Origin: Clostridiales bacterium DTU053
Lineage (GTDB): Bacteria > Bacillota > Clostridia > Oscillospirales > Acutalibacteraceae
NCBI GenBank assembly: GCA_001512765.1
Contig: LFSO01000018.1
Location: 1 to 45,101, forward strand
DNA: 45,101 nt
Reading direction: 5' to 3'
Under the pieces are notes generated by a model. It saw only the letters and a list, made by a program, of their open reading frames with translations. It was not told the DNA's origin and searched no databases. This document shows positions 18,126-25,874 of this stretch, one piece after another. A program made the translations under genes and the position numbers. How positions within the stretch are numbered: the stretch's first letter is position 1; each line of letters starts with the position of its first letter.

Positions 18126-18725
18126 TTATTTTCCGCCCTTTAAAAGGGTCATGACCTCCGCCCTTGACCTTGCGTCGCTGCGCATTATGCCTCTGAGCGC
18201 GCTTGTCTGTGTAAGACTTCCCGCGGCCTTTATGCCCCGCATTGTCATGCAAAGGTGCTCGGCCTCTATGACGACCGCCACGCCCTTGGGGCTCAGCTCC
18301 CTTTCAAGAAAGTCCGCTATGTCGGCTGTGAGCCTTTCCTGCAGCTGAGGTCTGCGGGCAAAGGTGTTTACTATCCTTGCAAGCTTTGAGAGCCCTATTA
18401 CCTTGCCGTCGGCTATATAGGCTATATGAGCCTTACCAACAAAGGGCAAAAGGTGATGCTCGCACATTGAGTAAAGGGGTATGTCCCTGACGGTTACCAT
18501 CTCGCTGTGCATGGGCTCGTCAAAGAGCTTTATGTGCATTTTCGGGTCCTCTCTGAGCCCCGAAAAAACCTCCTCATACATCCTTGCGACTCTGGCGGGG
18601 GTGTCAATCAGACCCTCTCTGTCAGGGTCCTCCCCTATCGCCTCAAGAATGTCCCTTACCGCCTTTTTTATCTTTTCGGTATCTATTTTCTGCTCCAAAG
18701 GATAGTTTTTTTGAGCGTCGTACAA
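18126..18725 (-). CDS. folE: GTP cyclohydrolase I
   Basis: FolE converts GTP to dihydroneopterin triphosphate, the entry to folate synthesis. Zinc ligands are present: Cys88 and His91 in MCEHHLLPF and Cys159 in EHLCMTMRG, so this is the zinc-dependent type IA enzyme. The start appears to be TTG at 18725 (AAAGG upstream, spacing rather long); no better start exists before the conserved region. First gene of the fol operon, starting 33 nt after the transglutaminase-like gene ends, so it may be read from that transcript. Confidence 0.95.
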   Translation of the reverse strand: MYDAQKNYPLEQKIDTEKIKKAVRDILEAIGEDPDREGLIDTPARVARMYEEVFSGLREDPKMHIKLFDEPMHSEMVTVRDIPLYSMCEHHLLPFVGKAHIAYIADGKVIGLSKLARIVNTFARRPQLQERLTADIADFLERELSPKGVAVVIEAEHLCMTMRGIKAAGSLTQTSALRGIMRSDARSRAEVMTLLKGGK

Positions 18726-18758
18726 TTAAATCACTTGCCTTTCGATACGGGAAAGAGG

Positions 18759-19922
18759 TCAGCTCGCCTTGTCCTCTGCTATAATCACCATTATCATAAG
18801 CCTTTCGTTAAGGCTGTATTTGATTGCGTTTGTGCTGATATTTATGCCGTGCTCAGTATTCACGCTTCTTAAAATATCGTAAATCTCACCCTTGTTTAAA
18901 AGGGAGCTGACCGCCGCGGAGAATGCCTTTTCGTTTTCAAATCGCAGTTCGGTCTGCATTTTGCCCTGCTCGATGTTCTCTTTGAGCTTGAGCGTTATTC
19001 TCGCTCTTGTTCCGTCGTCGTAGCGGTCAAAGCTCTGACCCTGCCTTTTGTAGTAATTGTCGGCGATGTCGTTGCAGGGAATTGAGATATTGAAATCCGA
19101 GTGGGAGACCGCTATGTAGCTGTCGTTTACATTAAAGTACATATGCCTTACATTTCCCTTGGTGTCGGGAACGGGGTCGTTCCATGTGGCGTCAAGGTGA
19201 TAGGGTCTGCCGTCTATGTAAACTATGTTCCACATATGGCTTTGGGGGTGGCCCTGGTCGTCGGTGGCGACGCCCGTAATTATTGTGCTTTTTATGCCCG
19301 CTTTGCTGAGGAGAAGCTGCATGGCGTTCGCGTAGCCTGAGCAGATCGCCTCGCCTTTTATTAAAGCTGAATAAGCGGTGTCCGCCCCCTCTTTGTCCAC
19401 ATAGGTGCAGTTCGCGACAAGATAGTCGTGGAGATAAAGCTCCTTTGAGTATTCGTCAAGACCCTCGGGCATTGAGGAGACAACAGACTCTATTTTGGCT
19501 TTAAGCTCTTGGAGTTTCGCTTTTGCCTCATCCTTGCCCATGGAATAAAGGGGGATAAAGTAGTACCTGCCCGAAACCGCAAGCATTTGACAGGTGTTGC
19601 CTATGTAGATAAGGTCGGGGTTGTCGTAGCGTATGGCTTTGAAAACCCTGTCAAGCTCCGCTTCGGAAAGCTGAGGGATTTCTATTCTTTCGGGGAAATT
19701 GCCTATTTTATTGTAGATGTTTATATACGCCAGTTTTTCGTTCTCGTTAAGTTCATTGAAATAGTGTCTGTAAAAGACATAGGGGTTTTCATTTAACTCC
19801 CTGTCAAAGCGGTCGGACATAATTGAGCTCAAAAAACTGCGGGCATCCGTAAAAAAGAAAAGGGATGCCAAAACAGCTGTGATTAACAATATGGAAATAA
19901 GGGCGTAAGTCTTTCTGCTCAT
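18759..19922 (-). CDS. Secreted or membrane-anchored transglutaminase-like protein
   Basis: The 387-residue protein has one N-terminal hydrophobic segment (about 7-25) and a transglutaminase-like core with an intact Cys194 (AICSGYA), His229 (SHMWNIV) and Asp244 (YHLDATWNDP) triad. A segment of about 150 residues precedes the core and a beta-rich tail of about 130 residues follows. Bacterial members act as proteases or cross-linking enzymes at the cell surface; the substrate cannot be told. It lies 13 nt after the LCP-like gene, so the two are probably co-transcribed. Confidence 0.85.
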   Translation of the reverse strand: MSRKTYALISILLITAVLASLFFFTDARSFLSSIMSDRFDRELNENPYVFYRHYFNELNENEKLAYINIYNKIGNFPERIEIPQLSEAELDRVFKAIRYDNPDLIYIGNTCQMLAVSGRYYFIPLYSMGKDEAKAKLQELKAKIESVVSSMPEGLDEYSKELYLHDYLVANCTYVDKEGADTAYSALIKGEAICSGYANAMQLLLSKAGIKSTIITGVATDDQGHPQSHMWNIVYIDGRPYHLDATWNDPVPDTKGNVRHMYFNVNDSYIAVSHSDFNISIPCNDIADNYYKRQGQSFDRYDDGTRARITLKLKENIEQGKMQTELRFENEKAFSAAVSSLLNKGEIYDILRSVNTEHGINISTNAIKYSLNERLMIMVIIAEDKAS

Positions 19923-19934
19923 TTTTACTCCAAA

Positions 19935-20801
19935 CTATGAACTGAGGTTAGCGTATTGGACGGATTCTCTTGAGAAAAGCTCGAAAACCGGCTTGTTCTC
20001 GTTAAAATCCATTACGGAAATATTGGTTTCAACAAGGTTAATGGTGTCCGAGAAAATGCGGTCAATTTTAGCGGCGCTCTGGGGAGTCAGCAGAGATTTT
20101 ACAATATAGCTGATTACTTTTTCCTGCAAAGGAATGAGGGCGTTTCCCTTTTCGCCGTACTTTATATACTTTAGCAGCGTGTCGGGGGAGAGCTTTTGCT
20201 CCCCTGCTTTAAGCTCCAAAATGACATCTGAGCCGGAAAGGTAAATATCCCTGTGGACATTTACCGTAATATCGCCGATGGCGCGGAGAATCCTTTTGAA
20301 ATTAGCCTCCGTGAAAGAAATATATCTGTCAGCCTTAAAGCCTGTAATGCTTTCGGCGGCAAGGGTCAGCTGCCTTATGCCCGCCCGCTGGTAGTGCTCC
20401 GTAAGCTTTCCCTCAAAGCCGTTTGCGTCGGCGGCTGATGCGGGGTCAAGGGCGGTGACGGTGATTTTTCTGTTTTCAAAATCCGCTTTAATAAAGGCGG
20501 CGAAGGTAATCTCCCCCGAGGTGCCCGTGCAGGAGACAAAAAAAGTCTTGGTTCCATGTAAAGCGTCTGTAATCGAGGTGGTTTCCTCCTGCTCCTCGGT
20601 GGTGTTCGTGATGTCCCCGCCTCCGACCAGATTCGACAAATCGTAGTCAAGGGAGTGAAGGAGCATCAGGAAGGATACGGAGCCGAAAAGCAGAACAAAA
20701 CAGACAAAGCTGATTACAAACGCCTTGACCCGCTTTGCCTTTAAGTTCTTTTCGGTTGTGAATTTCAGCTTCCTTCGCCTTCTCAAGATACGCACCGCCA
20801 T
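19935..20801 (-). CDS. Degenerate LytR-CpsA-Psr-like membrane protein
   Basis: A 288-residue protein with a very basic cytoplasmic tail, one transmembrane segment (about 28-50) and an extracellular domain whose order of elements follows the LCP fold: a strand ending 'ITVTALDPAS' where LCP enzymes have 'SIPRD', then 'LTLAAESITGFKADRYISFTEANFKRILRAIGDITVNV' matching the usual 'vdf..f..lvdaiGGV.v.v' block. The conserved Arg of the IPRD motif is missing, so phosphotransferase activity is doubtful. Assignment is by pattern only. The start is ATG 20801, with GTG 20804 just before it as an alternative. Confidence 0.6.
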   Translation of the reverse strand: MAVRILRRRRKLKFTTEKNLKAKRVKAFVISFVCFVLLFGSVSFLMLLHSLDYDLSNLVGGGDITNTTEEQEETTSITDALHGTKTFFVSCTGTSGEITFAAFIKADFENRKITVTALDPASAADANGFEGKLTEHYQRAGIRQLTLAAESITGFKADRYISFTEANFKRILRAIGDITVNVHRDIYLSGSDVILELKAGEQKLSPDTLLKYIKYGEKGNALIPLQEKVISYIVKSLLTPQSAAKIDRIFSDTINLVETNISVMDFNENKPVFELFSRESVQYANLSS

Positions 20802-20821
20802 CACTTTGACTTCTTAAAACT

Positions 20822-20851
20822 ATTATACCCCAAGCAAAAAGGGAAAAACAA
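20822..20851 (-). promoter_or_regulatory. Possible promoter of the LCP-like/transglutaminase genes
   Basis: TTGTTT and TATAAT on the minus strand are 18 bp apart. The start of transcription would fall only about 14 nt before the ATG, leaving almost no leader, and the ribosome binding site is weak. Confidence 0.45.
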
Positions 20852-20881
20852 TAGTCACAGGCTAAATAAAGATTTATTTAT

Positions 20882-21148
20882 TCACCTGAGGAAATATGCA
20901 AAACATACAATCGCTGTATGCAAAACCGCCATAAGCGGCAGGAGAATCATAAACTTTTTGTGCCTTGTCTTGTGTCTTATAACTATCATTACAAGGTACA
21001 TGGGAAGAGCGCCGCCTAAAAGAGCAATCCATAAAAGGCTGCTTTCGGGGATTCTTCTTTTCCTTCCGATAGCGGCTATTTTATCATACAGCGTTAAAAT
21101 GGCGGAAATTGTCCCTATTAAGGCGATGTAATAAAAAAATGGCTTCAT
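20882..21148 (-). CDS. DUF1294 family small membrane protein
   Basis: An 88-residue protein with three hydrophobic segments. The DUF1294 signature is clear: YDKIAAIGRKRRIPE, then LLGGALPMYLVMIVIRHKTRHKKF. Function is unknown in the family. It is transcribed just downstream of the alkaline phosphatase terminator, with a weak ribosome binding site, and stands in a short minus-strand slot of its own. Confidence 0.85.
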   Translation of the reverse strand: MKPFFYYIALIGTISAILTLYDKIAAIGRKRRIPESSLLWIALLGGALPMYLVMIVIRHKTRHKKFMILLPLMAVLHTAIVCFAYFLR

Positions 21149-21160
21149 ATTCTCTCCTCT

Positions 21161-21190
21161 AAAAAAGACGCACCTTTTTCAAGGTGCGTC
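21161..21190 (-). terminator. Rho-independent terminator of the alkaline phosphatase gene
   Basis: A perfect 10-bp stem (GACGCACCTT and complement) with a TTTC/GAAA loop is followed on the minus strand by six T residues, 22 nt beyond the phosphatase stop codon. Confidence 0.88.
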
Positions 21191-21211
21191 TGATGCGCTT
21201 TCATTTAAGAT

Positions 21212-22327
21212 TTATGCCGCTGCATCAATGGTTCTGGGGAATGCTGACTCAGCAAAGCCGAGTGCCTTAGCGACGCGAACGGGAATTTCCCTGTTCTTTA
21301 TTGCCTGACCGGGCTTAATGAAGTCGTTGCATCCGTAAACTCTGAGCGGGACATTTGCGCCGGAGTGCGAGCCGGAAGTGAACTCATATGCGCCGTTCTT
21401 GTACTTAATAGCGCCTGTCTCGTGGTCGGCGGTTACAACAATAAGGGTGTTGCCTTCTGCCATAGCAAACTCGGTTGCTATCTGGATTGCCTTGTCAAAC
21501 TCAAGGAGAGCTTCCTTCATTTCCTCAGCCTTGTTGCTGTGGGAGTGCTTGTCGATGTGAGCGCCTTCAACCATGAGGAAGAAGCCGTTCTCGTTCTTAA
21601 GAAGGTCGATAGCAGCCTCTGTGAGCTGTGAAAGTGTGGGATAGCTGCTGCCGCCTGCCAGTCTCCAAAGCTCGTTTGTGAACTGACCGAAGCTCTTATC
21701 GCCGTCTTCGAGCGCGAGAATGTCTTCCATGGATTCAACATACTTATAGCCCGTTTCGGCTACGATTTCGGGAGTTACAAGACCTGTTGAAAGGCCCCAA
21801 ATAAGGTCAATTCCGCTTGCAAGCTGCTGCTTGGTAATATCTTCTGTGTACTTTCTCTGGAATACATGAGCGGAGAAGCCTGCGGGGGTTGCGCCTGCTG
21901 TTGAGTCAGAGGTAACTATACCTGTCTTCATTCCTCTTTCCATGCAGAGCTCTGTAAGGTTCATGGGGTAGCTTGCATAGGCAAAGGGGTCGGTAATATA
22001 TACACCGACTCTGCCGTTAGCTGTGCGGATACCGCATGCAAGTGCTGTTGCGCCTGCTGCGCTGTCGGTTACGCCGCCTATGTAGTTGGATGTTTTTGAG
22101 AAGCCCTGAACCGGCAGTGTATCCATGAACAGTTCTTCGCCTGTTTCTGCCTTTGTCTTTTCAAGGTGGTTCGGGCCCATGCCGTCACCGATGAAGAAAA
22201 TGACATTCTTAATTTCGGTTTCGGTGGTCTCGGTACCTGTTCCGCCAATGCCGGCAAAGAGCAGGCTGAGAACGGTGAGCATTGCGAAAAACTTCTTTAG
22301 CAATGTGGGAAGCAGATTAATGTCCAT
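21212..22327 (-). CDS. Secreted alkaline phosphatase
   Basis: A PhoA-type enzyme releasing phosphate from monoesters outside the cell. The 371-residue protein has an N-terminal hydrophobic signal (about 12-29) without a lipobox. All catalytic parts are visible: Asp48 in GDGMG, nucleophile Ser89 in VTDSAAG, ATPAGFSAH at 146-154, Glu254-Asp259-His263 in VEGAHIDKHSH, Asp301-His302 in TADHETG and His321 in SGSHSG. It is shorter than E. coli PhoA (about 450), as is usual in Firmicutes. It is flanked by its own terminator; I saw no clear Pho box upstream. Confidence 0.94.
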   Translation of the reverse strand: MDINLLPTLLKKFFAMLTVLSLLFAGIGGTGTETTETEIKNVIFFIGDGMGPNHLEKTKAETGEELFMDTLPVQGFSKTSNYIGGVTDSAAGATALACGIRTANGRVGVYITDPFAYASYPMNLTELCMERGMKTGIVTSDSTAGATPAGFSAHVFQRKYTEDITKQQLASGIDLIWGLSTGLVTPEIVAETGYKYVESMEDILALEDGDKSFGQFTNELWRLAGGSSYPTLSQLTEAAIDLLKNENGFFLMVEGAHIDKHSHSNKAEEMKEALLEFDKAIQIATEFAMAEGNTLIVVTADHETGAIKYKNGAYEFTSGSHSGANVPLRVYGCNDFIKPGQAIKNREIPVRVAKALGFAESAFPRTIDAAA

Positions 22328-22441
22328 AACGCATCTCCTTGTATTTATATTGCAGCCTGTGGCCGCTGTTTTCCGTAGTTTGTTTTTTTTGAAATCCGCA
22401 GCCTAATTTTCTAAATAATTATAGCACAAATTATAAAAAAA

Positions 22442-22741
22442 TCACTCGAAAAATTCATTATATTCATATAATTTATAACGGTAAAATCTGAGCTTTCCCT
22501 TTTTTTCGGCGTCTTTGAACTCGCCCTTCATTTTTATGACCTTACAGGATGTGTAAAGCTCAAAATCAAGCTCGTCGTAGTGCAGAGCCTCGGTTACCTC
22601 GGGAACGGTGATTTCCAGCACCGCAATGTCATCCTCGGGGAAAACTCGGCAGTTGAGAGCCTTAATCTCCACCCCGCCCGCAACGAGCTTTTGAAAGCGG
22701 TCAATTTGCTTTTTATCTTTTTTCCTCTTTTTAAACAGCAT
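22442..22741 (-). CDS. Hypothetical protein
   Basis: A 99-residue protein beginning with a lysine-rich stretch (MLFKKRKKDKKQIDRF), then a beta-rich body and an aromatic end (YRYKLYEYNEFFE). No signal peptide or known motif is visible. It follows the M15 carboxypeptidase by 16 nt and probably shares the nrdR transcript. No function is proposed. Confidence 0.65.
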   Translation of the reverse strand: MLFKKRKKDKKQIDRFQKLVAGGVEIKALNCRVFPEDDIAVLEITVPEVTEALHYDELDFELYTSCKVIKMKGEFKDAEKKGKLRFYRYKLYEYNEFFE

Positions 22742-22757
22742 TTTGACCTCCCTTTTA

Positions 22758-23684
22758 TTACGGCTTTTCAGCCGTGATTATATAGCAGCCCGTATTGTCG
22801 GGGGATACTCTGACGGATTTCATATTCTGGGGGATTTTCAGACTCTCGCCCGACTGCCGGCTGATGATATAGCCGTTTGCCTCGTAGAATACGCCGACTT
22901 TTAAAGACTCTATGTATTCCTCAAGACAAAGGTCGTTTCTATACATGATTTCCGCGTGGGGAACGCCCACATACCTTAAATGCCACGGCTCGAACTTAAT
23001 GCCGGTGATTTCGGTTTTGTTCTCGGGATAGCGGATAATCAGCCCGTATTTGTAGGCGTTAAGGTTTACATAAACACCCTCGCGGGATTTTATAAACGCC
23101 TCGCCCGCGTAATTATTGACATACACATCAAGGGCAAGACCCGTTCTGTGCTCGCTGGCGTCCGGAGCGGCGGCTGTATCCTTACTTTTCGACGCCGCCA
23201 GTTCCTCCTGCTTTTCTCTGGTTCTGTAAGCTGAAGATATGTAGAGCTTTTTGCCGTACTTTTTATTTATGTACTCCGCCAGCTCCTCATAGGGCTTCAT
23301 TATAGCCTTGTGCATAAAGACATTTTTGTCCTTATACTCTCCCACATACTCGTCCGCGCCTTCGTAAACCTTATGCTCGGAGTTAATAAGGATAAGGCTG
23401 TTATCGTAGTGGATGTTCGGGTCTTTCTTGATCTCGCTGAGCGTGTATTCCTTTAAGGTATAGCGGGACTCGTCCCTTTCTTTAAGGCGAACTTCGGTAA
23501 ATATCCTGTCGAGATTCAGCCTTAACTGATAATAGTATTCGTGCTTTCTGTTTGAAATGGCGTCTTTGTTCTTATAGACAAAAACGCCCGTAACAAGAGT
23601 CAAGGCGACAAGACATAAGGCGAAGATGGCAAGACGCAGCCTTTTGTTTTTGCCGCCGTTTTTCTTTTTTGAGCCTTGCTTCAA
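22758..23684 (-). CDS. VanY-type D-alanyl-D-alanine carboxypeptidase (M15B)
   Basis: These zinc peptidases trim the terminal D-Ala from peptidoglycan stems. The 308-residue protein has an N-terminal anchor (about 17-36) and a complete M15B core: SAYRTREKQ at 151-159, SEHRTGLALDVY with His179 and Asp186, and EPWHLRYVG with Glu232 and His235. The start is TTG with AAGGAG eight bases upstream. A C-terminal addition of about 65 residues follows the core. Vancomycin resistance is not implied: VanH, VanA/B, VanX and VanRS are absent. It lies 26 nt after nrdR. Confidence 0.92.
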   Translation of the reverse strand: MKQGSKKKNGGKNKRLRLAIFALCLVALTLVTGVFVYKNKDAISNRKHEYYYQLRLNLDRIFTEVRLKERDESRYTLKEYTLSEIKKDPNIHYDNSLILINSEHKVYEGADEYVGEYKDKNVFMHKAIMKPYEELAEYINKKYGKKLYISSAYRTREKQEELAASKSKDTAAAPDASEHRTGLALDVYVNNYAGEAFIKSREGVYVNLNAYKYGLIIRYPENKTEITGIKFEPWHLRYVGVPHAEIMYRNDLCLEEYIESLKVGVFYEANGYIISRQSGESLKIPQNMKSVRVSPDNTGCYIITAEKP

Positions 23685-23710
23685 GCCCTCAGCTCCTTAT
23701 TTTTAAGGAT

Positions 23711-24169
23711 TTAGCATTTTTCGGACAAAAGCTTTGTCAGCTCCTCCATAAAGGTGTTAATGTCCTTAAACTGGCGGTAGACCGACGCAAAGCGCACATA
23801 GGCAACCTCGTCGATGTCCTTGAGTTTGCACATTGCAAGCTCGCCTATGCGTCTTGAGGTTATCTCTCTGTCAAGAGAGTTGTGGATTTCGGCAACGATT
23901 TCGTCCACAGCCTGCTCAAGCCTTGAGATGGAGACAGGGCGTTTCTCGCAAGCTTTCAGCATGCCGTTTAAAAGCTTGTCCCTGTCAAAAACCTCTCTGG
24001 ATTTGTCCTTTTTAATGACAACAATGGGTACGCTTTCAATAATCTCGTAGGTGGTAAACCTTTTGGCGCATTTCATGCACTCCCTGCGGCGCCTTATGCG
24101 CTCGCCCTCGTCTGTCGGGCGGGAGTCTATAACCTTGCTCTCTTCAAAGGAACAATAAGGACACTTCAT
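23711..24169 (-). CDS. nrdR: Transcriptional repressor NrdR
   Basis: NrdR senses ATP/dATP and represses ribonucleotide reductase genes. The product (152 residues from ATG 24169) starts [17 protein letters not shown] and has the zinc ribbon Cys3, Cys6, Cys31, Cys34, followed by the ATP-cone domain (about 45-135). The start is fixed by the family and by AAGGGGTG at seven to nine bases; the in-frame ATG 72 bases upstream would add an unrelated tail. Repeated ACAATAT elements lie over its promoter. Confidence 0.96.
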   Translation of the reverse strand: MKCPYCSFEESKVIDSRPTDEGERIRRRRECMKCAKRFTTYEIIESVPIVVIKKDKSREVFDRDKLLNGMLKACEKRPVSISRLEQAVDEIVAEIHNSLDREITSRRIGELAMCKLKDIDEVAYVRFASVYRQFKDINTFMEELTKLLSEKC

Positions 24170-24199
24170 CAGTTTACACCCCTTATATCCATTTGAAAA

Positions 24200-24228
24200 A
24201 TAATACAATATTTTGCCACAATATACAA
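24200..24228 (-). promoter_or_regulatory. nrdR promoter overlapped by repeated ACAATAT elements
   Basis: On the minus strand TTGTAT and TATTAT are 17 bp apart. Two copies of ACAATAT (plus-strand 24205-24211 and 24218-24224) lie 13 bp apart over the -10 box, the spacer and the edge of the -35 box. They resemble the core of an NrdR box, although NrdR boxes are usually spaced about three helical turns apart. Confidence 0.45.
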
Positions 24229-24253
24229 GTCGGAAAGGCAAATTTCACGAATT

Positions 24254-24859
24254 TTATCGCTTTGCGCCCGCTCTTGCTATAAGACTTATACCAAGGTATA
24301 TGCTGATGCACAAAAGTGTTATATTATAGCCGCTTTTTACGAGTATTATGAACGACAGAATAAAAAGGGGCATAAGAAAGGCAAGCCCTACCTTGTCGGT
24401 GATTCTCCCCGCATGAGCCTCGGTTCTTTTTTGACAAAGCCAAAAATATAGCGCTCTGCCGCCGTCTAGAGGCTCTATGGGGAGGAGATTTACAACGCCG
24501 AGACCGAGATTCGCGTAAATGGGCATTAAGAGTCTGTTGTCGCCGCCCGCAAAGCAATAAAAAATACTGAGAAGGGAGGCTATGAGGAAATTCACAAAGA
24601 CGCCCGCAAGGGAAACCACCGTCTCCTGACGGTAGGATAGGATTTTGCCGCTCATTTTCATTTTAAAGCCCGCTGCCCCTATTATTATTTCTGATGGCGG
24701 GGCGTCGTATGAAATCAGACATAAAAGATGGCCCGCTTCGTGAAGCAGCGCCGAAACGACAGTTATCATAAAGCTTTCTCCCGCTCCCGAGCCTATAAGA
24801 AAGGCTGCCATCAGAGCAAAAAGAAAGCTGAGTCTAATCTTTATTCCTTTTATTCTCAT
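24254..24859 (-). CDS. M50 site-2 protease, SpoIVFB-like
   Basis: An intramembrane metalloprotease of the family that activates pro-sigma-K during sporulation. The 201-residue protein has about five to six membrane segments, the zinc motif HEAGH at 40-44 and the third ligand in LPIEPLDGGR (Asp132). It lacks the CBS domain of B. subtilis SpoIVFB. It begins 2 nt after the M23 gene ends, matching the spoIVFA-spoIVFB order of Bacillus. Its role in sporulation is inferred from this pairing. Confidence 0.85.
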   Translation of the reverse strand: MRIKGIKIRLSFLFALMAAFLIGSGAGESFMITVVSALLHEAGHLLCLISYDAPPSEIIIGAAGFKMKMSGKILSYRQETVVSLAGVFVNFLIASLLSIFYCFAGGDNRLLMPIYANLGLGVVNLLPIEPLDGGRALYFWLCQKRTEAHAGRITDKVGLAFLMPLFILSFIILVKSGYNITLLCISIYLGISLIARAGAKR

Positions 24860-24861
24860 AC

Positions 24862-25734
24862 CTATTTCAAGGCGTACTTGGGGTCTCTTACTATTCCGTC
24901 TATCTGAACCTCAAAATGCACATGGTTGCCCGTGGAGAGACCCGTGCTGCCCACAAGAGCGATGGCCTCTCCCTTTTTAACCTTGTCGCCCTCGGATTTC
25001 AGCAGCTCAAGGCAGTGGGCGTAGAGGGTTTTTATCCCCCCGCCGTGGTCCACGACTATATAGTTTCCCCTGCCCTTTGTGGAGCCTGTTTCGCATACGG
25101 TGCCGTCATATGCGGACTTAATTTCGGTGCCCTCCATAGCGCCGATGTCAATACCCGTATGAAAGCCCCATTCCTTTGTGATGGGGTGCTCTCTGAATCC
25201 GAAACCCGATGTTATGTAGCCGTCAACGGGGTAAATGAGCTTTATTCCCAAAGTATAGGGCTTGAAAACCACGCTTACAATCTCGCCGTCGACTTCCTTC
25301 ATATCTTCCCCGCCGCCTATGGGCTCATCGTCATCCGGGGCAGTTTCCGCGCCGGGCTTTGTTACCCACTCATCCTCGGAGATGATATTGCCCGCCTCGT
25401 CGGTTTCGTAAGCGTCACGGTAAACATCCTTTTCGTCGACGACTTCGTCGCTTTCGTCTGCTTCTGCGGTCTCCTCCTCAGCGGGCGGTTCCTTGCCCGC
25501 AAGACGGGCGACAGCGGATTTTATGGAGTTTGCGTACTCCTCTCCCATATCCTCCTTCATAAGACGGGAGTATTCGCCGCTCATGCCCCCGAAGATATTC
25601 TTATTGAGCTTAAAAGCGCCGAGAAAGACAAGCATTATTACCGCCGCGACGATTATTTGAACCAAGGTAAGTCTTACAAAAAAGTCCGTACCTTTATTCT
25701 TTGGTTTTAGCTTTCTGTTTTTTAACCTGTTCAT
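24862..25734 (-). CDS. M23 (LytM) peptidase domain membrane protein, SpoIVFA/SpoIIQ-like
   Basis: The 290-residue protein has a short basic tail, one membrane segment (about 21-42), an acidic linker (85-145) and a C-terminal LytM domain. The LytM metal and catalytic residues are all present: His192 and Asp196 in FHTGIDIG, His240 in LYAHC, and His271/His273 in HVHFEV. B. subtilis SpoIVFA has a degenerate domain, so this protein could have real endopeptidase activity. Position directly before the SpoIVFB-like gene suggests a SpoIVFA-type partner. The ATG has AAAGGATAAGG upstream. Confidence 0.87.
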   Translation of the reverse strand: MNRLKNRKLKPKNKGTDFFVRLTLVQIIVAAVIMLVFLGAFKLNKNIFGGMSGEYSRLMKEDMGEEYANSIKSAVARLAGKEPPAEEETAEADESDEVVDEKDVYRDAYETDEAGNIISEDEWVTKPGAETAPDDDEPIGGGEDMKEVDGEIVSVVFKPYTLGIKLIYPVDGYITSGFGFREHPITKEWGFHTGIDIGAMEGTEIKSAYDGTVCETGSTKGRGNYIVVDHGGGIKTLYAHCLELLKSEGDKVKKGEAIALVGSTGLSTGNHVHFEVQIDGIVRDPKYALK

Positions 25735-25816
25735 AAACCTTATCCTTTCATAAATTTCCTCAAAAAATTATATGCGGACGACTTTGTGCCTAAAACCAAA
25801 AGCTTTCCGGCAGGAC

Positions 25817-25845
25817 TTGTCAGACAAAAACCTCAAGTTTATAAT
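25817..25845 (+). promoter_or_regulatory. Sigma-A-type promoter of galM
   Basis: TTGTCA and TATAAT are 17 bp apart; transcription would start near 25852, leaving about 23 nt to the ATG with AAGGAGAG as ribosome binding site. Confidence 0.75.
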
Positions 25846-25874
25846 TGTTCATAGCAAATTAAGGAGAGTTTGTT

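Noticed and set aside
22758-23684. Vancomycin resistance locus suggested by a VanY-like peptidase
   Set aside because: VanY-type M15B enzymes are ordinary wall enzymes in Clostridia and no vanHAX or vanRS genes are present.
24916-25710. 264-codon open frame antisense to the M23 gene
   Set aside because: It is a mirror of codon bias in the M23 gene, which has complete catalytic motifs; no ribosome binding site fits.
25767-25774. Sigma-E-like -10 (CATATAAT) upstream of the M23 gene
   Set aside because: The -10 is a fair match but no -35 of the sigma-E type is found at the right distance.
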